Source of the DNA: Phoronis australis
Taxonomy: Eukaryota; Phoronida; Phoronidae
Direction of reading: 5' to 3'
Length of the DNA: 64,000 nt
NCBI GenBank assembly: GCA_002633005.1
Contig: NMRA01000065.1
Span: 63,177 to 127,176, forward strand
Shown: positions 35,599 to 47,845 of the stretch, piece by piece
Layout of the letters: each line of letters begins with the position of its first letter
How positions within the stretch are numbered: the first letter of the stretch is position 1
The notes under the pieces: generated by a model
What the model saw: only the letters and a program-made list of their open reading frames with translations
The model's database searches: none
Told to the model about the DNA's origin: nothing
Translations under genes and position numbers: made by a program

Positions 35599-38501
35599 TA
35601 ACTTGGCCAATATTTGACTGTAACTTGGTATAACTAACGTGAACTGAAGCTGTGTTACTTCCTTTGCAATAACGGAACTGAGTGAAACAAAGAAATATCG
35701 AGAAGTAGATGTGCTTGTAGTTTTTGAAAGCCAAAAGCTTCAAAATCACAAAGGGTTCTTATCAGCACCGCCTCAGACACCACGCTCCGATGATAAAGGA
35801 AGATTTGAAACAGCTCCAAACATCATGACTAGTATAAAGAGTAAACGTCACAACTTCGCATAATTATTGTCCCTGTTATCGTGTTACAGTCAGTATTTAC
35901 ACATGATTGTTGTTTTTTCTATAACTCACTGAAATATAAACAAATACACATTTTCCTTGCGTTGATCAGTCTTAAACAGAATATCGACACGCGTAAGCAC
36001 CCATAACTGTTTCCTCCGAACGGGCTATCAATGGTGTTTATTATTTCCAGGTTTCTCTAGAGGGTGTTAAAAGAATATTTATTTTCCCGTTACGCATAAG
36101 CGTTATTGTCCCTAAACAATCTACGATGATAAAATAAATCAACGCCAAATCAACAAATTCCGAAAAATGTCTAGTCATAAGTTACGTAGATATTCTGAGA
36201 TTTTATAACCTGAAATACAACGTAATAAATTTTCGAGCATTGAAGTCGAGTTCGCGCCACTGTGATACATTTGTTAAATTTCGTGAACTAATTGGGCAAC
36301 GTTAAATCCCAAGTATTTCCTACCTTTATTGAACCACAGGTGAGACAAATTAAATGTGCCAACACATTACCTCCAAGTTCATTTTTACAAATGCATGACG
36401 CATTTAAAGATATTGAAAAGATTACATTGATTAATTTCATGAAGTGCGTTGACCACTGCCGACTTTCAGCATAAATAAACACAGAAAAATCAGGAGCCCC
36501 AACTAGGAATCGAACCTCTGCTCTTTAGATTGCCGGTCAAGTGCTCTTACCACTTTACTTTCAGCATTCTTCGTTCAACTTTTTATATATTTATAATAAT
36601 CGTATTGCACATATGACAAACGTTTAGACATAAAGCACACGAAACAACAAAAACCGTGTAACAGTAGGACGTTATTAACCACTGATCGAATAGTCTCACG
36701 ATTTACATGACATGAAAGCTGCCAAACGCACATTACATTTCACGTGGAGTTTCCTACCTGTCGGCTAACGATTCGAATTAATGCGATATGTTACGCAATT
36801 AACTGTTTGTATAAACAAATAAGAATAAATAATCGTAAATGGTTGATGAACATGGGGGTATAAGATTACAAATACAGGTTACTCGTTCGCTTGGGCTGAA
36901 TTCCATTCTAGATCTGTTGAAAATGTGGATAGGAGAATTTAAAAAATGTCCGTTTGTAACACACCATACCCATGCAAATGTGTGCTCCTTCGCAAGCTTA
37001 TCAGTAGAATTAATTTGCCCTCCCCACTAAAATATTTGCTATGATCCTTCATTAAAACACTTGAGTTCAAGATTTCTTGACCACATCAAGAAAAATCCTT
37101 TATTTGATTTTGTTTAATTTGATTAAAACTTCTCTTTGCACGCCCCGGCTACACTGAGTTATCTGCCAGGGAATCAACATGCAGGGTCAGCGATCTTTGC
37201 AACCAGCAAAGGAGTGCACTCCCGCGATAACTTTAAGCGTCTCTTGCACTGTTGTGTAGGGCCTGCTTTCCGGTGACAAAATTATCACGACAATCAACAA
37301 GCGGCGAGTTTCAAAACAATGGCCGCTACAGTCACGTGTTTTTGCTATCGTCGACAACGTGCCAGCAGTTATGACCTAGTCACGACTCACGTCCGTTTCA
37401 TGACAGGGGATGACAGCCGCCCTGTGGCCTTTGGTTCGTGTTGTATCAAATGGGTGCAAGACCATATCTCAGTGTTCCTCGCTTCCTGTCGTCGTCTGTG
37501 TGTCACGTCCACTGCATAATCACGCACTTATACGATCTATTGGATGTTTTGTCATTCGTCCGGGTCTGTTAGTCAAGTGTTATGGTGTTTTAATTCGATA
37601 ATTTGATAGAGCGACGATTAAATTATTTACTATTGCCAACGTTAATGAAGCGTGGTTTTTGATTGAGACTGGCGTTCCCGCCAAATTACCCCCATAGCGC
37701 CGCACAGGAAGGCCGAAAATGCTGTGGGTAGGAGGGCATGAGGTGGTTTTAAAATGTCTCGAGAGTCATGATACCCTGAGTATAACCACTATATAGCAAA
37801 TTTTGTGGTCAAATGAATGCACAAAAAAGGTAAAACAGGAATGATTTTTCAATTTAGGCTTGACTGAGTGATAGGCCACTCTCTGCATGACTGTTATAAA
37901 ATTTTCCTTCCTATAGTGTTGCAAGGTAACTGTGTGTACAGAAACGGGCATTCTGTTATCACTGGTGCATGAAATTTAGGTTTCAAGAGTTCTAAACTGA
38001 AAAGACCTGTCACATAAACAAACTCTTATTACTCAACTGTCTGCCCACAAATCACACATTCCACACCGTAGATTCAGACAGCTAAGGAAAGCAGACGAAA
38101 TTATAACATAAGTAGCCCAAACCTGAAGACTTGTTCGATGGTGTCATTTGCTTTGTCGGCTGATGGTGGTTATTGGTCCTCGATGACAGACTGTAGCCCG
38201 TACCATACCCGCCGTTGGTTAGGGCACCATATCCATGAGGACTCGTGCTTTTGCCGGGCGGCGTTAACGTGTCTTGCACAACCGCAGTATGATAGTCCGA
38301 GCTGCGACCGAGCCCAAGGCTTGAACTATTTAGCGCCTGTGCCGGTGGGAGACCCCAGCAGTCGGGCGAGTTGGGATAGCCCAGAGAAGAGCCTCCATAG
38401 AGAGAGGGTAGTGTTCCTGCCGCACGGTGCCAGCCCGTTGGTATTGAATGTGGATAATGCGTAAGTGTGGGAGGATTAACTCCATACATTCTCTGGTCCA
38501 T
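17978..38501 (-). CDS. Mox: Mox/Meox homeobox transcription factor, three exons, 228 aa
   Basis: Coding exons are 38501-38123, 21004-20835 and 18115-17978 (687 nt including TGA); all junctions are GT/AG and in phase. The homeodomain is residues 140-199: [20 protein letters not shown], then [14 protein letters not shown] and [17 protein letters not shown], with Q50 and N51. ERTAFTK plus [14 protein letters not shown] are Mox-family signatures. The C-terminal [17 protein letters not shown] aligns with the GTLLPSELSGI region of vertebrate MEOX2. The N-terminal 139 residues are rich in Gly, Ser, Pro and Tyr. MEOX proteins are nuclear DNA-binding regulators of mesoderm, somite and muscle patterning in vertebrates; the role here is inferred. 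Start ATG 38501 has an in-frame TGA five codons upstream. Introns are 17.1 kb and 2.7 kb. Confidence 0.93.
18116..20834 (-). other. Mox: Mox intron 2 (2.7 kb), interrupting the homeobox
   Basis: It splits the homeobox between Gln44 and Val45 in phase 0. It contains a tRNA-like fragment at 19085-19145 and otherwise no repeat I recognise. Confidence 0.85.
19085..19145 (+). repeat. tRNA-like fragment with B-box
   Basis: cccggttcgaagccgcgctg contains a good pol III B box (GGTTCGAAGCC). The upstream half cagcacagtattaggctgtg does not complete a cloverleaf. Most likely a decayed SINE or tRNA pseudogene. Confidence 0.35.
20835..21004 (-). CDS. Mox: Mox exon 2 (first 44 residues of homeodomain)
   Basis: The acceptor is ttttgttattgcag on the minus strand; GA completes a Gly codon opened by exon 1. 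It reads [20 protein letters not shown] and on to ALDLTERQ, then donor gtaaat at 20834. Confidence 0.93.
22615..22750. other. Assembly gap (136 N)
   Basis: A run of N followed directly by a CA microsatellite, which is the likely cause of the break. Reading frames that cross it are meaningless. Confidence 0.99.
22751..22796. repeat. (CA)n microsatellite
   Basis: About 23 uninterrupted AC units adjoining the N gap; the true array is probably longer. Confidence 0.98.
23819..24041. repeat. Tandem duplication of about 112 bp (two near-identical units)
   Basis: Unit 1 is 23819-23930 and unit 2 is 23931-24041. They differ at only a few positions (catgacgtg versus cgtgacgtg; gaaagaatatc versus gaaagatatc). 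Each unit contains acgtgttttgtcagacg and ends ttaaattaaaacgaagcgga. It lies in Mox intron 1. Confidence 0.93.
27361..27960. repeat. Compound trinucleotide repeat: (CTG)n block followed by (GAT)n block
   Basis: Interrupted CTG/GCT runs fill about 27385-27613 and contain a longer repeating word near GGCGACACTGYTCCWACTGC at about 27424, 27466 and 27539. GAT/GAC runs fill 27614-27960. Reading frames here give poly-Leu, poly-Ala or poly-Asp depending on frame, as expected from simple repeats. Confidence 0.92.
27993..28127. repeat. 18-bp minisatellite, seven units plus half
   Basis: The unit is gaYaatagtgacggtatg; units differ only by C/T at the third base. The length is a multiple of three, so the array stays open on both strands; the plus frame reads DNSDGM repeats. 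Confidence 0.95.
34990..35490. repeat. Cryptically simple ACT/AAT/AGT-rich tract
   Basis: Scattered ctactac, taataat and agtaata words without a clean unit, a decayed trinucleotide region. Confidence 0.5.
35526..35599. repeat. (GAT)n microsatellite
   Basis: About 22 GAT-like triplets with ctg/gac interruptions. The minus strand gives a spurious poly-His frame. Confidence 0.95.
36487..36563 (-). repeat. tRNA-derived SINE head (minus strand)
   Basis: The minus strand reads agtggtaagagcacttgacc (A-box-like) and, about 25 nt later, agaggttcgattcctagttg (B box GGTTCGATTCC). The 5' acceptor strand pairing with ggggct is missing, so it is a SINE or pseudogene rather than a functional tRNA. Confidence 0.55.
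38123..38501 (-). CDS. Mox: Mox exon 1 (N-terminal region)
   Basis: It encodes [20 protein letters not shown] through [13 protein letters not shown], ending one base into a Gly codon at donor gtttgg. The composition (Gly/Ser/Pro/Tyr-rich, [18 protein letters not shown]) suits a disordered activation region. ATG at 38501 is preceded by an in-frame TGA. A TATAAG word at about 38528-38523 is too close to the ATG to serve a transcript that starts upstream of it. Confidence 0.88.
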
Positions 38502-41500
38502 TCCTTGAGGCAATCAGAACGCTTATAAAACAATCAACAACTACTCAGATAGATTAAGTCTATACAACAGTTGGATTTCTCTGCCAAACGAGCTCCACAG
38601 ATGGTGTTTCACGATTATATATTCATTTTACAGCTCAAGAAAGTTGGAGCACCACGATAGTGAATGGGGGCGACAGGATGGTGTCGGGTATCACTGACAC
38701 AGAGACTCGGAAGCAATGGTTGAGCTGGGCTGTGAAATTCAAGAAATGGACTGAATTCGGGTTAAGAGTTGCAGTGGCGGGGAACAGCGTTGTTTAGATT
38801 TGAACATGGGGTTTGTTTGAAGTCCGCAACTCGATCGTGTTCTAGTCCCAGTCTCTGCTTTGAAGTTGATCGTCTCAAATGGTCAAATGATTTGCAGTGT
38901 CCCACGAATTTTCATTTTCCCACAGAAGTTATGTGGACACCCTGATTTGTGCATGTTCTGTACATGTTTTTATCAAGTCTTGCGACATCAGAAAGTTGTT
39001 TCTTTTGTCATATTTTCGTATGAAACCAGGGTGTGTTCGCAGATCCGAAACCATCGCAAGTTAAGTTAGTGTGACCACGTACGTGCTTTGGTTGTGACGC
39101 ATGACGATGTCTCGCGAAGATTTGCGTTACGTGACGGAGACTACCATATGCTCCACTGTCTACACAATAATCACAGATACGGAGTAAACTGAATTAATTT
39201 TGCTAATATCTCATGTACGTTGGTTCATTCATGCTTTTTATTACAACTTCAACGTTTAGTTTATTTCAGAATTTCACGGAAAACAGCCATATCTTTTCTC
39301 AGTGCATGCAAGCAATACAACGAAACCAAAGGAAAGGGGATACACTGACTCCACTAAAGTACAACTTGTTCAAACTTATAAGGGGAAATAAACTATGCAG
39401 CATTGGGTTTGCTGTGAGCTTTTTGTCGTAACCATTACATTTCCTGCGGCGCGCAATAAAAAACGTACACGCACTTGTACTTCGACCCGTTCGAAATTCC
39501 CATCCTGCCCACCCCTTTCAGTATAATGCCAAGGTCCTCCAAGGTCCTCCCACCAATGCTTGTGCGACTGAGGCAACCCTTCGTTTTGGGGAACTTCAAT
39601 AATTCGACCGCTGACTCTTGACAAAACGGGCCAAGTGGTTTCAAGTATTCCCCTTTCTCTCTACATCGGCAGAATTAATAGCCAATTGCGGAAGACATTG
39701 GTGAAGCTGTGCGGAAGATATAAAATAATGCGTTTTTCTGCGACTTTTGTGCTCATTCATACCCTATACATAATAAACATAACACAACTTGTAATGAGAG
39801 GATAAACAGCACTGTATGTTTAGTTATAAAAATAATGCACATTGAAACTTTTAACTATGAAATAAAAATGCTTACGTAATACTGTCGATTAGGTATGAAG
39901 CCTGGTGCAGTACATTTTTAAAATTTGACGAAAATTAACAATTGGAAAAATAAATGAAACAAAACTTAATTACTGTTACCATTTATTTTGAATTTTCCCA
40001 AAGATTTCCTGCTTTATCCTTTTCCACACCCAATTGTTATATAAAACACGAAAATTAAAATCTAACATAGGAAAATGCTGAATTAGAGGTTCAATTTTTG
40101 TTCTTGGAGAGAGATCTCAAAAATAACCGGTTAACAATTATAACATGCTGGGTTTTGAATACTACTGACATTTCTTGCACGCGGTTTTGTAATTATATAA
40201 TTTCAGTTATTCTTAAATTTCTTTAAGTTCTAGAATTCCAACGTAAATTTTGTAACGCTATCCCTTTATTTCACTACCGACGTGAAATGTCAAGAGTCTC
40301 GTTTCTAACCCGTCATAGCGCACCGTTCATCCAATCTATGCGATATTGTGAGGACGAAATGATTAAAAAAGTTGTTAACTATTTTCTCACTGTGATCAAG
40401 TTTGTTTTAAAAATGCTGATAATTGACAGCAAAAGTGTTGCAACATACCGTGCCTTTGCTAAGGGTAGGTAAGATTTCTTACCGTCTCATCCTGGTGGTT
40501 TCACCCATGGCAAATGTCTACACGCGTCTGTCAGTGAGTCGCTCAGTCGTTGGAAAAATGCTATGGTTATGAGAATGGAATTTTTTGATTGGAGAAAATT
40601 AACGGAACGATTTGGTGCATCTTTGATAGATGGCCGTACCAACAGTCGATACACGGCAGCGATAAAATGGACAAACCCGCCAATAAACACGCTTCAGAGA
40701 TGAATTCTACACATTCCATGTATATCTTAGGATATGATATTCGTAACAATCTATTAAGTAACTATGATTTAGTTCGACACTACCTTAAAACCGAGGTTGC
40801 TCGCGCTCCGAGAGTCCCGAAAAATTCAACTTCAAACAAAAATAACACAAGTCTGAAATGGCTTTACGTACATGTACCATGGCTATCACCTACATGTATA
40901 CGGACGCTAGACAAGCATCACCTTATTTCAGGACTTGAATCTTTTTCTGAAAAAGGCAATTCGAAATATATCGAAACTCATGATTGAAATCCGTCCGTGT
41001 TGCAATGTAATTATCAAACTAGATGTGTCAACGCGGTGCGCAAACTCGTATATGACAAAGATAGACATAAGCAAGGATATGATGATTTTCACAACGAACG
41101 ATGAAAAAAATATCCCAGTGCCTAAAGCATGTGCTGTCACTGGACATTAGGTTAAATTTTTCCTTAATTTGAATAATTTACATATATCTTTGCTGTTATT
41201 TTATTTTTCGCCTTCGACTCGACTGCAGTGTGCTCATTTATGGGCAATAACAATTACCACGGAGCTATACTATAATGCGGTTGTTCAAAGAAAATATGAC
41301 TCAGCTTTCCACACGAGGAAAAGCTTTTTTTTCAAAACTCGTACTGAACTCGGTTGAAGGGGTAACAAGCATTTCCGTCAAGTCCGACACGGTTGTATGA
41401 ATAAGTCAGTTGTGTGCGCTTGTCTGTGACCACTGAAACTTCACCAAATGTGACTCTGAAATGCGCAGTGATTTGACATCAGACCACGGATACAACTATA

Positions 41501-44500
41501 AAATGATTTTGTGTGTGAAATAAGTGTATTGTTTTACGGTATTTATTCGACTGCAGCTCCCAGAGTCGTTGTTTGGCCCTTGTGCCAAAACGGTTGTCAC
41601 TTAGTAAACGCCAAACCTGATGCAAATTTGTGTGCCGACTTTTCGCGTAAAAATATTCGCTTTTAATTTGCTAATCGCAGCCATAGTTTCCAAATATTTT
41701 CACTTGCCATACAAGCAACTTCTATTTTTGCAGTAAAAGGAACAAAACACAAGTACATCTTTGCTACAACATTCCAATCATTTGTTTTGTAAATGTTGCA
41801 GACAAATCTCAAACATGACTCTATGGCTCGGAGCTTTTCAATCATGGCTCAAGATTTCCAAACACATCGCAGAACTTTCAAGCAGGGGGCAGCACGTTTG
41901 AATACACATAGGGGAACCACTGCCGAAGCGAAAATGTTACGTTTTTTAAATTTTTGCATAACCGCTCATGAACCTAAGGTTCATTTAATAGCGCAGGCGG
42001 CTGTCCCTTCTCTATGTGCATGTCCGAAAATGCGTATTTTTTATTGTTTTTCACCCTTTCTTTCTGTTCGTCCCTTTTATTCGTTAACGTTAATTTGAAT
42101 GCACTTCAACGACAGCCATTTCGCATCGAATCGGTCAAGGTTATCTATCTGTTCATATTTTAGCAATTCTTTCCATGGTTTACTCAAGCGTTTCACACAT
42201 AGGCGCATGCGCCTAATTTCGACTGCGCATTGCGAAAAAGTATCGAAAAGATTGAAAGTGATCTTGTACCAACGACTTCAAAGTTATGTTCGAAATTTCG
42301 CTGTCATTTCTTTACATGAAGCCTTTCGATACACAGAGTGACAAATACACTACCGACAGAACATGGTCGATGTTTGTTGTTGGGGTTGCATAACTGATTT
42401 AATCATTGGTTTATTAAGCTAATGTTCGATGGGCTAAGTCAAACCATGGATATGACCGGAGAAACAGGGGTCAAACGCAAAATGCGATTTTAAGAGGATT
42501 TATCATTGCTAAAGCTCAAGAACATGACTGCTGATGGTTGAAGAATGACTGACCCGCCATGGTGCTGACTGTACTATTTGTTGAAAGTTTGACGTCAGCT
42601 GTGAATTTTTTACGCGTATTTCGAGTACAAAATTACGAACAGCAGATAATCATTGGAGATGTGTAAGTATAGTTGTTAATACTATCAACATTTAAAACTT
42701 TTGACAGAGTAGCGAAAATAGACAAAGAGGCCTCTAAACGGTGTCCTTTACTGTAAGTATTGTGAACAAGTAGCAGTTTGAACAAAAAGATTTCTCAGTT
42801 ATTTCCATTCACATTTCTTTATTCGGAATGAAGAAATTTAGATCTGTATGAAAGTAAGAAACTTTTTCTTCAAACTGTTTCGTTTTGACAAAATGTACAC
42901 GTTTATCAAGAAAATAATCATGAAAACGATTTGACAGTTCTATTGCAAAAATTGTTCATTTTGCGCTAATTTTCCATGACGAAAATCCAATCACTGGTTC
43001 CTTCAAGAGGATGAGTTGAAATGAGCCGACTCTTCTGTTGGTTTCCGGATTAAATGTGCGCGCCACGTGCACAAATAGGCGCGTGCCAATCTTAATCGAG
43101 CGGGATTTAATTAGTATCGAAATCAGTTAATCTCGTTTTCAATGAGCTGTGTTTTAGTACGGCGTTATCGCGGTGGGATGCACAGAAATTCTGATGAACG
43201 AAGTACCGTAATTCTACCATTAGTCGTTGTCAGGTACACAGTATCCAGAAACTTTGCCTACTCCACTGCATTTTTTTTTCACTGGAAATTAATCATCTGT
43301 TACGGTGAATTTTCAAATTTTTTCACATAAAATTTACCGTTCGTGTCGTTGAATAAGAATAAAAACTGAATATTTTAATAGTTCTAAAAATGTAATCAAC
43401 TTTTTGGTTGTGCAGGGGATATATTTTACGTGGTCGTTGTTTCTCTCACTCCATGCTATCTACTGCCTGAGTTGACCAATCAACGTCGCACAGAAAATGC
43501 GAATATTGGGTGACGTAAACGCTGGATGTATGTCTACGTTTACCTCTAGCCAATTAAAAGCGATAAATACGTGAATATCTAATCAAAATTAAGCCTGAAG
43601 CAATTTCCAAATAATTTTGTACATAATTAATCAACAAATAACACAATGTTCTTCTTAAATAAGACGTGAACCATTCACCACAATTCTACGTTTGTCTGTC
43701 ATAAAAACGATTTATGTCTGACATAAGCCCATGAACAATTTTTATTCTTCCATTTCTATACAGAGTCCCTCGATTCTCATTAGCTGATTTATTTTAGGCA
43801 TGCATTGGCAAATGTGGATACCAATATGATTCATGTCTTGACTGAAATCGAATATTACGATACAATGATAGAAGTTATTATTCGACAATTATATCAGATG
43901 ATTTAAAGTATTTAGAAGATTAATCACGCCTACTAATATTCTTGGGCTCTGATTGGCTAGTACTTTTGTAATTAAATTGTACATATGTTAATCATTTAAG
44001 TTACACTAAGTTCGTATTTGTGTCACTCAATCTTGGCCTACGACGAAAAAGCGGCATCCTTGTTGACCCGAGTTGTGTGCAAAGCTCGACTAAGTAGGCA
44101 CATTTCCTTACAACTCCGGTAGTGAGTTGTTTGCCGGCTCAAGCCAGCACAAGTGCTCACCACATTGGTCAAACTGGGCGTGTTTACATCCCGTAATGTG
44201 TCGTGACGTAACAAGCATTTACCGCGATTCGACAAAACGTCGCTAATGTTGTTGATTTAGTACGCTTGTGTATCAGGCATATGTCCAGGGCAACGATTTT
44301 CTTTACTAATGACAAATATTCCAATGCTACAAGTTCCTATAGTTTATACGTACTCGTAATTGTAGCATCACCAACCAAAATTGATTCGTGATGATTTTAA
44401 CATGTATCATACTAATTGATTTATTTGTTATTTTTACTTGACATTGTTAAGATTTACATTTTTTTGTAAATCGATATCGTAACGTACTCTGCAATATCAG

Positions 44501-47500
44501 AATTGTCGGCTTTCCGGTTATCACATGTGTTAGATATTGCTGCTGATGAGAGGTTTCATGTCGTACTTAATCCGATTACACGATAATTCCCTTCATAGGC
44601 GACTATCAAGTCGCTCGACGTGAAAACATTGGTCCTTTCCGACGGTAGATGGTCACCCACTGGAAATCCGTTTAAGAAGTGTGAAAAGTTCCCAAACTAG
44701 ATAATACAGGCGTTCAAAAATGCCACGATTACTACAAAACCAGGACAGCGTGCGCAGATGAGCGAGACGATGTATTGCCGACGGACTGTATTAAGTTACA
44801 TATGTTTTTGTGTCTTGCCAGATTACAAACGTCGGCTTCTGTTGATTGCGTACTGCGTATTGCGCGCTTCTTGAGGTACCGGCTCACACTGCAGGTTTTA
44901 CGACTGACTGCACTAATGCAGATTGCGAATACGAGGACTGAGGTCCCGCTTGTGTCGGGATGGTTTTGCGAGGACGTGGTGTGCGTTGCATCCGCAGACA
45001 CAAAATCATGCGAGTACTTGTAAACAGTCGACCTCTGAAGTGCTGGGTCGGAGAAGCCGTAATGGTGCACTATGGGATAGATTTTAATGTTTCCTTCCAT
45101 CTGCGAACTTCTCGCTTCAAGTGCTATTAATAAAATGTTCGTAACTCAAGTGTACGCACTTTTACGAGTATTCGTTGGACTGCATGCGACCTAAAAGATA
45201 GCAAACGTGTTTATTAAACGTTAGAATGAATATTTGAACAAGAAAATAAATATATGTATTGAAATTTTTGAAATATCTACACGTGTGCCCACGCAAGACA
45301 TTTTTATGTCCTGTCGCTGTGCTTTGCGGAATTTCAATGTTCACGAAGTAAGCTGTCCTTTTTCCCACTCTTACTACTTTTTAATCTAAGTGAAAATCAG
45401 TCAGTCTGACTTTGGTGACAAAAACACCTACGTTTTTAATACTGTTATCATCTCCATTCAGAGCCTTAAACCACACAATGTAGGACGGTGTGAAATAACT
45501 GAATTTAAAAACGTGGAATGCATAAGTCCGTCTTAGCGTATTGAATGTATATAGTTTTCTCCACAGCATCATCAGACCATTTTGATGATCTTAAAGCCAC
45601 AGTTAAACCAATATTTATCTGCATAATACGCTAACGAGAGCCTTAATCTCCTGAATGAAACCACTCAGAGAGATGCAACGCGTCCACACTTCCGGTTACC
45701 TATGACTCTAATTTTAACCCTTAATTAAGCGCAAAAGAAAACAAAACTGAACAGCTCTTGCTATTTACAAATAAAAACAAATCATTAAAAGAAATCGGAA
45801 CGCCCCGCTTGTGTAAATTATCAATTTTATGGCCACTTAATCCCCAATGCTTAATTAGATCTAGCATGATAAAGAACAGTTGACCACGAACCACCTAAGC
45901 GCGAATAATAGGAAACAGTTCCTTTATCCGGCGCCTTGGTAATATGTTGGCATACGTATTCGGGCAATTCTGATTTATTTCAATAAAGCATTTAATGTCA
46001 ATTTGCCTGCTTTAAAGTGCTTTAAGTTAAGTAAAGTGAATGACGCGGGTACATATTTTCTGACTTGTGATTGGTCACTCGTAGATTACTCTAAAGGAAT
46101 CTGTTCTCAAAATATACGAGTACGTAATTATATCCCGAAAGAGTCGATGTATTTATTATATTAATTATTCTCTTCAACGAATTTGTTGAAAAGCGATGCT
46201 GCGTGAAGAAAACAATAAAACATTGCATTCATTTTTGTTTGTTGATTCATATTTAAAAAGGAACACAGCAGTAAATAAACGGATAAATGGCAGATACATT
46301 TTAACTGTAAAGTAACATTTTAATATTCCGAATTCAATTATTTCGTGAATGCATTGTTTACACTCCTAATTTACTTAAAGCGGCGATTAACCCCCTTCCA
46401 TCACAAAAACAAATTTTGATTTAGACCACGTACCGTTCTGACATTGGCCTCAAATTGTTCCGAAGTCAAATTTTAGGGGATTTCAGGGCTTTGAATAGAG
46501 GCAGCTCATTAATGACTCTACAAGTTGGCTTGTCACGCCATGTCACTTTATGCGCGGAGCTTGGTCTTGAGGAATAACGAACCGGCACACAGTTTAGGGG
46601 ATAGTATAGTTACCTGTCAGCGACTTGTTTGCGTTTGTGGACCAGTTCTTTTGAAAACCCACAAATAAGGCTCCATAAGAGTGAAGAAGAACTTGAAATA
46701 TACTTTATAACGATGAGCGGTCTAAATCAAAAGTTCCGCTCTTGGGACGGAATGTGGGATTATAACCGATTTTACTGTTCTTGGTAATAATAAAGGACAT
46801 TGCAATCTAAAAATCACATTTCTGAACGTATAAATTCACCACGAACGTCTTTGTAGCGCAGACAAATTTCTGGTTTAATCGAAATCACTTAAAAATGCAT
46901 GAATTCAGATGTTCCTAATAATGATAACAATGTTTTCCTAAGTTCAAAGTCAAAAAATGCCTATAAAACGAGGTATGTTTTTCGGTGTCTGTATATTTCA
47001 TGAAACCGCATCACTCGCGTGTATGAATACTATTGTTACGGAACAGTTTCCAAAAGTAAAACGGTCAGCTGGTCGCACATCCTGGTACGTGTACATGTGC
47101 TTATGTACAACTTAGAACGTGTCATATTATGAGTCGTATTTTCAAAGTAAACACTCAGCGACATTTTGGGAACAGGCACTGTGCCATGTACAACGAATTA
47201 TGACTGGGAAGTACCGGTTCATGACCATAGTTTTGAGTATACGAGTTAAACAGATTTCCGTTTGTCGCCTGCATACGTTTCTAACGACACATTCCAGAAG
47301 CCGAATCCGCCATTTACAGAGTGCTAACATGAAAAGAAAGCAGCGTGCTTACAGAGTACACGTAGCAACACTTTTCTGGTTTTGTTCGTTTTCAATGACA
47401 GATTTTTCGATTACCTGATGGTGTAATTTGCACTATTTCCTATCAACGTAGCGTGCACTGAACTTGAGGAGTAAATGTACTAAAAAACTTCGTTTAAACC

Positions 47501-47801
47501 AATTGGATTACAAACGAATGTCTGGACTCCGTCATCGATACGGCATCCTAATTTCCAAAGATTTTCACATCAGTTGCTCGGAGAGTTTGCGCGTGGACAT
47601 TCGATTCTTAAGTAACAACTAGTGAGACAATTCTATTGGGGTATATGTGTATATCAAAGGCGTTCATTACATTTGACAAGATAAACATTTCAAATTTTAA
47701 AATGGGGCTAGTTACCCATTTCTAGTTTCAGGAGTAATTTTTTGTCGAGTTAGACTGTCTTAAATTTGTTTTACCTTCGATTAGTTTTATAAAAAAAAAC
47801 A
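38502..47801. other. Intergenic DNA upstream of Mox, no gene recognised
   Basis: About 9.3 kb of AT-rich sequence. Many short frames (for example 40589-40987 plus, 41793-42098 plus, 44732-45100 minus) have no recognised domain and no consistent splice-joined extension. The part next to exon 1 should contain the Mox promoter. One perfect GC-rich palindrome lies near 42201-42216. Confidence 0.5.
42201..42216. other. Perfect 16-bp palindrome TAGGCGCATGCGCCTA
   Basis: The core GCGCATGCGC equals the NRF-1 consensus (YGCGCAYGCGCR). A near copy, TAGGCGCTTGCGCCTA, occurs near 49852-49867. Confidence 0.6.
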
Positions 47802-47845
47802 ATTGCAGGCGGTCTGGTACACGTTGTACCAGACGTGCGCAGGCC
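47802..47845. repeat. Hairpin element copy 1 (10-bp stem, 3-nt loop)
   Basis: gtctggtaca cgt tgtaccagac forms the hairpin, flanked by gcaggc on the left and gcgcaggcc on the right. An almost identical 43-bp copy is at 49967-50009. Confidence 0.8.

Larger units (their letters stand above)
21005..38122 (-). other. Mox: Mox intron 1, 17.1 kb
   Basis: The donor is gtttgg after exon 1 (TCTTCAG|GTTTGG) and the acceptor ttattgcag is before exon 2. The intron holds the assembly gap, microsatellites, a 112-bp tandem duplication, a compound trinucleotide/minisatellite block and a SINE, each listed separately. The remaining stretches (22798-23818, 24042-27360, 28128-34990, 36564-38100) show no exon or repeat family I recognise. 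Large first introns in developmental regulators commonly hold enhancers. Confidence 0.8.

Noticed and set aside
37670-37690. E2F-like word ttcccgccaaa in Mox intron 1
   Set aside because: A single short motif in 17 kb is expected by chance and has no supporting context.
38138-38464. Plus-strand 108-codon frame over Mox exon 1
   Set aside because: It is antisense to a well-supported coding exon and has no recognised content.
38521-38530. TATAAG word just upstream of the Mox ATG
   Set aside because: A TATA box here would place the start site at or inside the start codon; more likely chance, or relevant only to a shorter transcript.
44732-45100. 122-codon minus-strand frame
   Set aside because: It overlaps an equally open plus-strand frame, shows no domain or signal, and lacks neighbouring exons; treated as chance.
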